Source of the DNA: Aradus depressus
Taxonomy: Eukaryota; Arthropoda; Insecta; Hemiptera; Aradidae
Assembly: GCA_963662175.1 (NCBI GenBank)
Contig: OY759221.1
Coordinates: 2,790,001 to 2,854,000, forward strand
Length of the DNA: 64,000 nucleotides
Direction: 5' to 3'
Part shown: in pieces, positions 20,601 to 34,000 of the stretch
How the letters are laid out: each line of letters begins with the position of its first letter
Position numbering within the stretch: position 1 is the first letter of the stretch
Translations under genes and position numbers: made by a program
The notes under the pieces: generated by a model
The model's input: only the letters and a program-made list of their open reading frames with translations
Told to the model about the DNA's origin: nothing
Databases searched by the model: none

Positions 20601-23600
20601 GAGTTTCATATTATCCAACACCCTAAGTCCAAAAATGAAAACAAAAAGAACATTTCTGTCTGTCTGTATGTTAGTGTCTGTTTACACGATAACTACCGAT
20701 AGAATGGATGTATTGTTATGAAATTTTATATGTGTATCCAGAACCCCATAAGGACACCTATTGATTTTCAGCGGAATCGGCTCAAATACCCTAGCAATGC
20801 CGATCAATACAAAATTTAGTAAGAGGATTCAGGACCCTTTATGTAAGGCAACTATAGATTTTTAGCCCGAGCGGTCTATAGGTTTTATAGTTTCGGGAGA
20901 GGACAACTTAGTACATTGCCGGTGACCAATTTTTTTTTATAGGGTTCCGTAGGTCTCAGACTATTTACGAAGCCCTATTAACGAGGGTTTGAAGTCTGTC
21001 CGCCTCTCCTCCCCTATATCTTCCAAGCTGTCTCCTAAGTTAAAGAGAGATATGTAGACGTAGCGTGCTAGGTTTTATAAAGTATTTTTATATTTGATAG
21101 GTTACTTTAGTTATATTACTTTGAGTATATAAATGAATTGAATTTAATTTCCACACAAGGGATATGCCATAATGCTAGGTTTAATAAAGTATATTTGACT
21201 TGTTGCCTTTCACAATAAATTAAAAAAAATGAATAAAATTTTGAATAATAAAAAAAATTTAAGTTAATTGACTCTATAATTTCAAAAATAAAATAATCTA
21301 CCATATGGTTGAGTGAAGCTCTTAAAAAAAATGAAAAACATATGTTATAAATAACTCTGTAAAATTTTCAAACTACGTTACTTGCACCAATCCAAAAATC
21401 CAAAGGTCTCCCGGTGTGATTCTGAAAATTAAGATTATTAAATATTATGTCCCGATAACGATTGGCGCTTATCTCAAAGGTGTTGATTCGCAAGGCCTAT
21501 GAGTTTTGAAATGTGAATTTCATTGAGAGAGATTTTGGGGAAATTAAAAGAAATTAAAACATGGTTATAAATAAATTGGCTTTACTAAAACAAATTTGAT
21601 GAATATGAAAAATTGAAATGGCCATATTGAAAAATTTATATACAAAAATGGATACTACCTTGTGACGTCACACTTGAAACATATATACAATAAATTTTAC
21701 TTTTTAACATAAAAACTGGACTCCACACTCTCTCCACATCCCTTCAATCTTTTACCGGTCACTTTTACTCACTTTCAATTGTTTACTCACTACTTTTCAC
21801 ACCTTTCAACAAAAAAACAGAGACTAGTCTCTCACTGGTTCCACCTCTACCAGAACCCAGCATAGACTGACTAAACTGCCTCCGCACGGAATTATGGGTA
21901 GCAAATTCGAGTTTCTTTTTTCTGTTGTCTCTTGTTTTACTTCTAAATATTAATATTTTTTGGTGTTTTCTCTCCTTTCTTCCGTTTCTTCTCTTTTCTA
22001 AATTGTCATCTTAATTTTCTGTAACTTTTGTTTTTAATTTTGGCTTCTTCATTTCTCGAAAACAGTGTTTAAAGTTTGTGGTATACACTTTCGGATCACT
22101 TGTATTATTTCAGATGGGATCCGGCCTAGTTGATTCGATGTATTTTAGAACTGACCGTTTCTTCAAAATTTACTACTGGCTTTTCTTTCTGATGTGGGCA
22201 GTTTTTCTCTTCTTTTTCTTCTTTAATCTTTTCTTAATAATTAACTGTCTTTTCCTAAAAATTTTCACAACCTTCTACCGACTCGTTTTTTAATTATTGA
22301 CCTTTTCTTAATTTTGCTTATAATTTCCTGAAATTTTGTTCATTCTTCTTTTAGCTGTTTCATTTTGTTTCTGGGTGCTAAATTAATCCCTTCTGAAAAT
22401 TTAGTTTCCTTTTGAAGTCGGTGGATCTTGTAATTATTATTTAAAATGTTTGTTGATAACTGTAAGGTTAGGCCTAAAGCTACCTTTTCTTTACTTTTAC
22501 TGTATTTTATTTCTTTTTAAACTTGTTTTGTTCTTCAGATTTCCATTTCTTTTCTTCTTTCTTAATTTTCTTTCTTCTTTTACTTTGATTTCGTCTTCTA
22601 AATGGATTCCAAAAAAATAACGTCGCTTCGACATCTGTTGTCTTGGCAACGGGTTTGTTTACATTACAAGCGAAAAATCAGTTTGGGCAAAAAATAATTG
22701 GAATGAAAGATAATATTAAGCGAAAACAAATATAAGTCTTTTTGGCCCTTTCTATGAATCTACCGAATTGGATGCAACTCAACAGATGCCTTACTCTGCG
22801 ACTTCTGAATCCCCAAATTAAATTCAGTGTCGATTCCATTACGTCAACATTTATTAGGATTTTTGGGTTGAGTCACCTTCCTCTGATCCATTCTTTTCTC
22901 TAAAAATCGACAGATGTCGTCCTTAAGGGGTTTGGGTTAAATTTCATGTCGATATGTTCATTACATCGGCATGCATGAGGGTTTTTTGATAATTCATCCC
23001 CATCTTCCCTATGGCCGATTTGGCTGAAAATCAATATGTGTCGTCCTTATGAGGTTTTGGATACACGTATAACATTTCACTCTATCGAATTCTTTTTAAA
23101 AAAATATATAATTAGGAATCCGGGTGTCTAAAAATTTCGGTGAAAACGCAACATCGAATTTATGACCGATTACATAACTTGCGGTATACTTCTTACAGCC
23201 GGAGATATAACAGTGTTTTCCACTTAGTGTATATAAGACGCCGACTATAATGGTATGTTAGGAATTCTGTGAGGTTTCCTAAAGAAGTGCTTCTATTAAC
23301 ATCTATATTAAATTGTTTTGTGCTAATTACATAAAACATATTCTGAAAACATTTAAGAAATCGAGTAGTGCTTTGTAGTACTCTAATGACGGATTTAGGT
23401 TAGTTACACTAAACAGTGTATCTGTTTCATCTACCATTTAAAATTTCATTAAACATTTTTTTTTTTTTTTTACTGTCCAGTTATAATTTCTGTAATGAAC
23501 AAGATTCGGAACCATGAAATCGACTTTTCATGAATAAGGGTCAGAAACTACATTAGAAGAACTAAGATAATTAATACACTAAAACAATTTTCTGGAGCCC

Positions 23601-26600
23601 TTCAGTGTGTGATCTGAACTTGCGTCTCTGTAATATTTTGAATAGAAAATGAGTTGTAGTTGTTGATAAATAATAGTACGTGTAAAGGGGCGCAGTGGTA
23701 TGCGTGCTTGCCTTCTGAGCTCTAGATCGTGGGTTCGAAACCCGACCTAGGCCCTTAGTTTATTTTATCTCGGAGGTAAAATAAACTTAAGCACGCTGTC
23801 CTTCGGATGGGACGTTAAGCGATGGTCCCGAGCCTGTACGATGTCAGGTACTCATTAAAGACCCCTAACCTAAGTGAAATAAAAATGTAGGGTAGGCAAA
23901 CAGGACTCCCATAGTAGAGTCGGGCTCATGTCCACCAGAGTGACGAAAGAGCGCTGTGGTAGTAGGCGATATCAGTTCGTAGTTAAAGCCCGGGCATGAG
24001 TCATAATAACTAACTATTATGTGTATAGTATATCAACTATTTTGGTTTTTAGAGCGCTGTAGCTTTCTCATCTGAAATTTAGCATAAAATTGTTAGAAAT
24101 TTCATGATTTTGTTTATAGTTTATAATTTACATCTGAGCGTTAAAACGAGCCTTCTAGCTAAGACATAAATAAAGAAATTCTGTAGAAATGTTTTACTTG
24201 TACATTTGGTTTGTTTAGGACTTCCACGAAGAGTGCGGTACCCAAGCATTCCAGAAGTTCGACAAGGACGGATCTGGGTTCATCTCTGCACTGGACTTCC
24301 AGGACATCATGGTCAACATCAAGAACCATCTCCTGACCAAGCAAGTTCAGGACAACCTAGTTGCGGTAAGACCACATACAAACAGGACTTTTTTGTTTTG
24401 TTGAAAATCAGAGAATCGAAAAATATATATTTCCAGAAAAAACTCCGACATCCAAAATTTTTCACATGATGGATTTTACTCGTAACTAAAACAGTGAATT
24501 TACGCGGCAATTGCACCAAGATGCGCCTGGTATGCTAGAGCGCACTTTAATCAAAAGCCATGTGAAAATCGCCCATATTATGAATTTCCAACGAAAAAAT
24601 GCCAAAAATTGTATGAATTACTATAATAGTAATGTATTCACAAGCCAAGTTTCATTTCGGGGCCACCAACTGGTGAGAAGATACTCGAGATTGAATATAG
24701 AAAAACAGCGTTCTTATATCGTCGGCCTTATTCTTCAAATGGGACGTTAAGCGATGGTGCCGAGTCTGCACGATGTCATGTATTCGTTAAAGACCCCTAC
24801 CCGAGGTGAATAAAGTTAGGTAGGCAAAATTTAGGACTCCAGTTGTTGAGTCGGGATCATGCCTCCTATAGAGACCAAAGAGCGCTCTGGTAGTAGGCGA
24901 TATGACTATGCATAATAGCCATATCCCACATAACATCAACATACAGTTAATAATCATTCTAGATTACATCTTGTTGTGTGGAACGTCATTACCAACCTAT
25001 CTTATATCGTCAGAAAGAAGATTCGAGTCCACTCATCGGCATTATTACTCGACTGGAACAACCCCCTTTGTTAGAAATACTGTTTTATTTCTGTTCTTTT
25101 CGGTGTTACAGTGCTGAAGCTGCAACAATCCTGTTTTTTCGTATTCAGTCTCGAATGACCAGTTGGCGACCCGAGTTGAAATTTGGGGTGTATATATTTG
25201 GGACTATTATAGTGATTTATACCTTTTTTTTTTTGAGATTTTTAAATATTTTAATTTCTTTTTGATATATATATATACTTTTTTCATCGAAATATTTTTT
25301 AGTATTTAAGGTAATTTCATTATATTAAAATGAGACCAAGATGACCATTCTAAGTTGTATATAACAGGAGATGCATAATTGTATATTGCGAACTTTAAAA
25401 CTTTGTAACTAATTCAGAAATGCATGCTGAGGCATAATATTCTAAACTTTTTCTTACATCACCATATTAAACAATTAGGAGAAATTTCATTGAGTTTTGT
25501 GGAGTAGATGTCCGAAAGTGACCTGAAAGCTATCATTGAAATACTCGCAGTTTCTGCCGAAAGGACTGTTTTATTTTCTAATTTTGTTTTATTCTATGTT
25601 TGAACTTAGGTTGCTACGAGTGGGGAGAGTGGATGTCGTGTCAGTTTCCCCTTCTTCATGGCCTTCAACTCGCTTCTCAGCAACATGGAGCTTGTCAAGA
25701 GGGTTTACCTCAACGCCACCAACGGAAGTCGGACCCATGAGCTGACCAAGGGTGGGTGCTTCTCAAACCGGGGGGAGGGTGCTAGAGACCAGGGCAGGTG
25801 AACGTCGTCGGTGAATCACCGGCAACTAACTTCTCCACAACGAACTAATCAATTAACTTTTCGCTGCCTATCCTAAACCAATTGGGCTATTATTCAACAG
25901 TTGACTTACATAGTGGCTCCTAAATCCTCATACTAAATTTTGTGTCGATAAATTCATGATTTTTTTGTTGAGCCCCTCTGATCCTCCCCTTCCCTTCTGC
26001 TGATTCCGTTGAAAATGAAAAAATGTCGTCCTTACGGGGTTTTGAGTTCGCATATGAAATTTCATGTCGATACCTTCATTCTATCGGCACTTATTAGAGT
26101 TTTTATGTTAAGCCTTCCCATAATCCCTCATTTTCCTTTGGTCGATTTGGCTGAAAAGCAATTGGTATCATCGTTTGAGGGTTTCCGGATTCACATATAA
26201 ACTTTCGTGACTATACATTCATTCTATCGGGAGTTATCGGGTTCAAAGATAGATAGACATTTTTTTTTTCATATTTGGAATGTAGAGGTCGGAAATTCCG
26301 TCATTTTTGACCGATTACATAACTTCTCCTATACTTCGTATAGCTGAGGCAGTAATTTTGGAATGCAGATGGCTCACTGGGATGAGAACTTTAAACCCAT
26401 AAGAATTCGAACGACAGCCCAAATTGTGTTCAGGGAACCACCTTTCAAGTGGTAGTTTCAGTATGTCTTACCTATCGAAAGAGTGAAAACCTGATTAATA
26501 GAGAAATAATCGAAAACTAAGTGATATGTTATATTTTCCATATAAGCTTATTGAGATATTCGAAATAACATATTCTTTGTGTTAGTGTTCTGTGATAAAT

Positions 26601-29600
26601 CAATAAGTTTAGATGTAAATAGTTGTTAATATTTGTTTTCAATGTTTATTTGAGACAGTTTTCTATTATTTAGTTGAGATTTAACTTTCTATTATATCTA
26701 AACCCGCCATGCGTTGCAATGTCCATGTGCGGGTAAGGGTAGGGTAGAAAGAAGTCTCAAACATTTCCAGTGCTCTCTAGAATCCAATACAAAAAGGTTT
26801 TATGCCAATTCGTTCAATGATTCTTGTTCCCTAAGCGAATGGACAACATGCAGGGGTGGGGTAAGGGTGGGATAAAACTATGTTCTAAACCTTCTCAGTG
26901 ACTCGAACATAATTGCTGAACATAAGAACAAAATCTGATCTATGTTTAGGAGTCTATAAAACACAAACATACAGACAGTAGATTATATACATAGATGTTA
27001 TTTCTTTTGAATTAAACTGATTCTCGTTAGTGTTCTCACAATTAGTTTTCTTTTCTTTTTTGGCCTGACCGAGTAATTGAGCATTTGATTTTGGAGAACA
27101 GTGAACTAAGATTTACTGACTGTTGTGTGGATTATTTATTAAGTTACAAGTAGACTTACAAGTTGCAAGTCTATAACAATATTAAAGTTTGCTTTCTGTT
27201 TTGCAGAGGAGTTCCTGTACCAAGCACAGATGATGTCCCAGATCACTCCTCTAGAGGTGGATATTCTCTTCAATTTGTGCCATTTGCTTCATCAAAGAGG
27301 GTATGTATCTTTCAATCTATGTACATATGTACTTTTTTTTTTCTATTACTTCGGACCGGCAGGTTTAACATTTAAAAAAAACTCATATCTTATCTCTCCT
27401 TTAAAAAATATGTTTTTGACATTTTCGAAATAATATTAATACAAAAAGAAAAATCGGATCCCTTTTTATGGATGGATGTGCAAGTCAGTTTGCCTGAGTG
27501 CAAACCATTCTTGAAAAAAATAAAAGATCGGTGAATCTCCGGCGATGCACTTCTCCGGAACGAATTAAATCATTATGTTATCGCTCTCTCTCCCAAACCA
27601 TCTGACCCTTTGGGATAAAAACGAATAGTTTACTTACATAGGGGTTTCCGAATCCACTATCTAAATTTTGTGACGACACATCATTATATCGGTAGTTATT
27701 CATTGGAAAACATGAAATTCTGGTGAAACTCAACTTCGAATTCCTGACCGATTACGTAACTTCCCTTTTGCTTCGTATTGCTTGGGAAGTAAACATTAAC
27801 CAGTTGCTTACTAATATTGATGCGGAGAGTGAGTACTGTGTTAACCTGAGGGAGGCCGTTTGTATGTTTTATCTATTTTATGTCCGCATACATTTTTGCG
27901 ATCTGTGTCGATGACGTGGAAAAACTAATAAATAAAATAAAATAAAAGAATTTGTTTAACATTTGTAATGTCTAATTGCACAAAAATGGGAGGCATTATG
28001 TTGTATAATTCCATTTTTGTGCAATTAGACATTACAAATGTCAAACAAATTCTTTGCTTGTATTTCTTTTTATCTATTTTAGTTTTATGTGCGCATTTCT
28101 TGTGATTAATTCCCGTTTTCTGAACGGAGAAAACAAAAAGAAAGCGTGGCTCTAATGTTTATTTATCTAAGAGGCAAAAAATAAACCTTGAGCACGCCGT
28201 ACTTCGTATGGGATGTTAAGCGATGGTCCCGAGCCTGTATGATATAGGATACTCGCTAAAGAGGGCCTCCCAGAGTAGAGTCAGGCTCATGTTCACGCGC
28301 TCTTTTGTCGCTCTCTGGTTGTAGTAGGCGATATGATCTGGTTGCTAAAGCCTGGGCATTACCCACAATAACTAACTAACAAAACGTTTGTTCGTCAGAG
28401 ATGAACACAGTAGCTTGTGTTAAGGAAAGTCGAGGTTCTGTCGACTAAAGAAGAAAGGTCAGAATTTGGCCAACATTTCGGAAACTATTTATCTCTTCAG
28501 GGCCTAACGGAATGTAACAAACAAGTTGACAATATAATATATATATAATATAATCAATATAATATAATATAATACAATATAATGTAATCAATAAGAACAA
28601 AAAAAAAATACATAATACAGAATAGAAAAAAATAAAACAATCATCTTCAAAATTCTTCGAATAAAAATTGAACAATTCAACAGACATAGAAAATCAGTCA
28701 AAATAATTTCGAAAATAGCTTCTTTATTATGTATGTTTTTGCTGTTATAATGAATAATCCGTTATTTGTTTGTTATATTCAGTTAGACCCTGAATGAGGA
28801 AATAGATAGTTTCCAAAACATTGGCCAAAATCTGCGTTTTGTTCCTTAGTGGACAGACAGAGTGAACTTGCCTCAACACTCGTCGCTTCTATCAACATCT
28901 ACTGTTTCATATAATTATCACAGCTAGAAACTATAATTTTCCCTTTATTTTTGTTTTTGCCTCAATGGGCAGCTCTTCCATTGAACACGTACCCTCTCAT
29001 CTAGGGTAGGTATGTTGCCACTTTTATATATATATTTATTATATTCAGTTTACTTCAATTTTGCGCTAGTTCATCCTTATGTTTTTTCTTATTTATCACT
29101 TTTTATGTTGTTTTTTTCCAAATTATTTGACAACCATAATATATATTATATTGGTAATAATACATAATAATGTTTTATAAGTTAAAAACAAAACAAAAAA
29201 CTATCAGTTTCAAGTTTAAACCACGTTCAGGAATAGAGAATTCCGTAGTAAAGATAATTAGACATTCTGACTAAAAAAAATGGTGAGTGAATTACTGCAC
29301 TGTCAAAATTAGTAACGTTTTCCTACATAAGTGATCCAAAAAAATTATTACACACATATTAAGTTATTAATCGTGGCCGTGTGGACTAGAGCGTAGGGCT
29401 TTGGTTGCATGGTCTCGGGATGGTTGCGGGTTCGAATCCTTTCCGGGAGAGTTTTATTTCGTAGACAGAACTTCCTGGATCTTGTGTAAATAATCAAATA
29501 ACACCGTTATAGACGCATGGCTAAAATGCATCACACATGAAGCCAATAAAAAAAATGATAACATATATTTTTTTTTTATTCTTGTCCTCATGTAGGATGC

Positions 29601-31045
29601 ATATTAGCCATGTCTCTATAACGGTGTTATTTAGTTATATACACAACATCCAGGGAGCTGTATCCACGAAATAAAACTCTCCCGGGCGGGATTTGAACCC
29701 GAAACCGTGGTGAGACCATGCGACCAAAGTCTTACGCTCTAGCACGCACGGTCCCTTATTATAACAAACAATTGTAATACGAGAACTCATTATCGTTCAT
29801 GCCATTTCTAAGACATTCTTCGACAGTGCATTGCTGATCCTGCAATTTGCAGTGACTCACGTGGAAAGGAGGCATCTTGCCTTTCAAATCCCCAAGAAAA
29901 TTACCTTATTTGTTTTGGGGTGTAAACAATGTTTTCAGTTTTGAAACATCTTCCCCTTTCCATTTACATAATTTCTCAACTTAAAAATATTATTTTTCTA
30001 AACTATTATTTTCTAAGATCTTTAAAAGCATCATTCTATATTTTTATACATAATCGGGTTACTTAAAGAGATACGGATTACCCTAAAAGTAAGTTACTTA
30101 GCTCCTGCATCAAGATTATGGCTGGTGGTTAGAGTGGAGCTGAGTAACCTAATCTGACAGGATAGCGAAAAAAAGTAATTTACTTCGCCGAAATAATCCC
30201 GCTGAATATTCTTTTTTACACCTGCTCTGCTTATGGGCTTGCTTTTTCTGTAAAACTGACGCAAAATTCATGCATGTATGCGTTTATAGTTTAAAAAGGT
30301 GTACGTTTTCCAGAAATCCCTATTTCACGATTCGTAACAAGTTGAAAAATCGAAAACATTCTTCATCGATAAGAAATTTCATCTTCTATAATTAAGATCC
30401 TGTGATTTTTTGTCGTTTAGTCGTTTCAGAGAAAATATGAGACCGCAGACAATTGGGGCATGCCAGCCTTCGATGATACTATTGTCGTGATACACTCGAG
30501 CCAAAAATGAATTGAACCTTTTTTGTAAAAACTTGTATGCTCCTTAATTTTGTTTAGGATTTGAAATTATTTAAAAAATAAAACTGAAAAATTGCTTAAT
30601 TTTAACAGACGTCCACTTTTATGATGTTTCGATGTGTAAAACAAAAGTTTATATATGACACTTTTCCAATAACTCTTGAATGATTTTCAGTTCTCGGACT
30701 ATTAATACAAATATTGCATGGATTTTTTTTTTTTAATGTTTTTTATTTATTGTTAGCTTTTATATTATGAATATATATATATTTTATATATTTTCAGGAG
30801 GATAGTGTACACCGATATACAATCTATAGCACCTGAACAATACTTTAAAGAAATTAATAATAGATTAACAGAGATACATGCTGTTTCGGTAAGTGTATAT
30901 TATTTATATTTAAGAAAAACTGAACTAAATTATATACAATAATGTGTCAAAATTCAGAATATATATAATTCAAATAGTGAATATGTGAATTCCTATAGTT
31001 AAGTACCCTGAAAGTTTGCCCACTGGTTGTACTCGCTTCGGCGGT

Positions 31046-31085
<40 letters not shown>

Positions 31086-34000
31086 GGCCCCTGCGCAAGG
31101 ATGACACGCAAAATCGTGAAGCGTTCCACATTTTTTTGTCCGCAAAATATCGATTATTATATTTATGTTCTTGGTTTAAACATTTTTTAAAATTTTTTGT
31201 TCCTTTTACTAAATGAATAGGAATTATGGCCTAAGACGTGGCTAAAGCCTGACAACCCAAGTTCGATTCCCGTCATCTTCATTTGTTAATATTTCATTTT
31301 TTTTTACCAATGAGTATTAATACAAAGTCGTAGCATTAATTAATATTTGTCTGTGTAATATTATCAATCATTTTTGCATTTAAAAAATTATTTTGAATAA
31401 TTTCATATGCTTTCATTTTTGATCAATACAATGGCGTCCGTCCTTCTAGTTGGTAATGTTGTACACAGTAGCGCCACCAGTCTCCATATATTTTAGAAAT
31501 GTTTTTGAAAACATTTAATAGTACACACTATATACTATTATTTAAAAGTTGTTTTTATTAAAACTTAATTAAGTTATGATTAATAACACCTGTATTTTTC
31601 AAATTGTCTTTTCACAGAGTCCCTCAGAGAGAAGTTTTGTTATTTCAATTTTGGAGAACGTATACAGGTTTACGTTAGGTTCTGTTGCTGGAGGTAAGTA
31701 AGTATTTATAATTATTTCATTTGAAAATCACTTCGTTTTACGCAAATTTTATTTTTTTCGACAATGTTACAATGTAACAGTTTTTTTTTTTTTTAGTGAT
31801 ATTTAATTTTTTTACTCCAATGTCATTCTTAACTTTTTTTTTAAATTACTTATTAGAATTTTTTATAAAGAATTAAAATAAAATATGTATTAATTTTTCG
31901 TGTAAATACAGCAGACTCCCTCTTATCCGCTGGCCTTCCAGCAAAAATATTATAATTTTTTTCCTACACTTAAGAACGAAAACTAATAATAATGAACTAA
32001 ATCCTGGAGATCTGGTCATGAGTCAGCTACATACTTTCTCAATACATTAAGGCATCTTTTTTCCTTTGAGATAATATTTTCTTGGAAATTATGTTTTTCT
32101 GTCCAATTTATGGTTAAAATGTTTTGCTCCATCCCTCTTAGTTTCATTTTTTCTGGCACTTCCTCTAGATATATGTTCTTTCTTTCTGGAGGAAATGACG
32201 GAAAAAAATGAACGTACAACCATTCGAAAGAAGTCTGCAGCACATACTTCCTGTTTATCCAGCGATATCTTGGTTTCGAAAACTCCGGTTAAGAGGGAAT
32301 CTACCGTTAATTAATTAAACATTTAATAAATATATTAAGAAGTTTTATTTTCTCATTTAGTTTTATAATTTTGTTAACACTGAATGTTTTTATTGTTGCT
32401 AGCGGTTGGTGCGACAGCAGTGTACCCGATCGACTTGGTGAAGACGAGAATGCAGAATCAACGAACCGGTTCTTTCATCGGTGAAGTTATGTATCGAAAT
32501 AGCTGGGATTGTTTCAAAAAGGTTAGTATTAGTATTTTTGATTCTTTACGTCAAACGGCTGGTGACTTCTATACTAAAGGGGGGGCAGCATGATAGATTT
32601 TGCTTTAATTAATAATTAATCAGCTTATTTGTATTTCAAAAAATAGCTGCTCAGAAAAAAAATGTTTGTTGCAATAATGCAATATTGCAATATTGATTTC
32701 AAATAATAGTCAAAAAAATAGTTGCAAATTTTAAAATCCAACCGCTAGTACCCCTCTTGACTGTATAGAAGATAGTTTCATTTTTTGACGGGGCTCGATT
32801 GCGTAGAATGTTTCAGCGATCTTGTCACAATGTACAAATGTACAATTTGGCGCTAATCCCCTTCCGAGTTTTGATTGTTTCATTTACTTAAGCCCATTCG
32901 AGAACATTCTAAGGTTCGCACCGCTCTGATTGTCATTGTGATGTTTTGAAAAATCGTCAACAATTTGCTTGTGATCGATTCTTGGAGCTCTTTCATCTGA
33001 TACCCTACTCAATATTGAGGATGTATATTATAGGATATATAAATATTCCATACAATTTCAATTTATTTTTACTGTATTGAGAAATGAAATGGGCAGAAGA
33101 AGCATTTTCTTAGAACTCGAACCGGCCCTGCAGGTGGCTCAGAAACGGAACTTTTTAGAATTCTGGTATAAATGGGAGAAGAATGAGTGTCAGAGAACGG
33201 CAATAAAAAGCTGGCTGGCTAAAGAACACATACAGTCCTGGTGAGGGGTCGTTAAACGGAGAACATGCAGACCTTTGTGTTGGAGAACCCTGAGAGAAGA
33301 GAAAGCCGATCTTAGAACTGTCAGGACACTATCTTAAGGACAAACATCAAATATGGGGATCACTAGAAGCACTCTCTGCAGGAAATGTGGCGACTTAACA
33401 ATACATTTATAATAATTTTACTTGCTATATATACTATTTTTTAGAGGGCGCCGGTAGCTCAGTGGTATGCCTGCTTGACTTCTGAGCTCAAGGTCGTGGG
33501 TTCGAAACCCGGCCGAGGCCCTTACTTTATTTTATCTGGGAAGTAAAATAAACTTAAGCTCGCTGTCCTTCGGATGGGACGTTAAGCGATGGTCCCCGAG
33601 CCTGTTATATGTCAGGTACTCGTTAAAGACCCCTGCTCTAGGTGAAATAAAAATTTAGGGTAGGCAAAATGTAGACTCCCACAGTAGAGTCGGGCTTATG
33701 TCCACCAGAGTGATGAAAGAGCGCTCTGTTAGTAGGCGATATGACCTCGTAGTCAAAGCCCGGGGATGAGTCATAAAACCTAACTACTATTTTTTAAGTG
33801 AATTTATGGAGAAAAATAATAAGTAGGAGAGAAGTTGATATGCACAATGTTTATTGAAAACCTCTTGAATCACACTGGGTCGAAAATGGATACTTCTTCG
33901 ATACTACTGAATATCCAGAAACTTTAGTTATCCGGAGAGGAGACTGCCACCTTTTTTTCGGGTAGCTGAGATATACTATGTATTTATATTTTAAAGTTAA

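Noticed and set aside
22078..22293. Membrane-protein-like frame rich in F and L
   Set aside because: Produced by a pyrimidine-rich intronic stretch; no family pattern, no splice context.
29378..29455. tRNA-Ser/Leu gene
   Set aside because: Has tRNA-like A- and B-boxes but is repeated in inverted orientation with a shared tail, so it is a SINE head.
31220..31290. tRNA-like sequence with AGTTCGATTCCCG downstream of U6
   Set aside because: B-box-like only; no acceptor stem or anticodon arm could be drawn.
33890..33960. Another Tigger-like element (TATCCGGAGAGGAGACTG)
   Set aside because: Only one end is visible, with no mirrored partner or TA pair.
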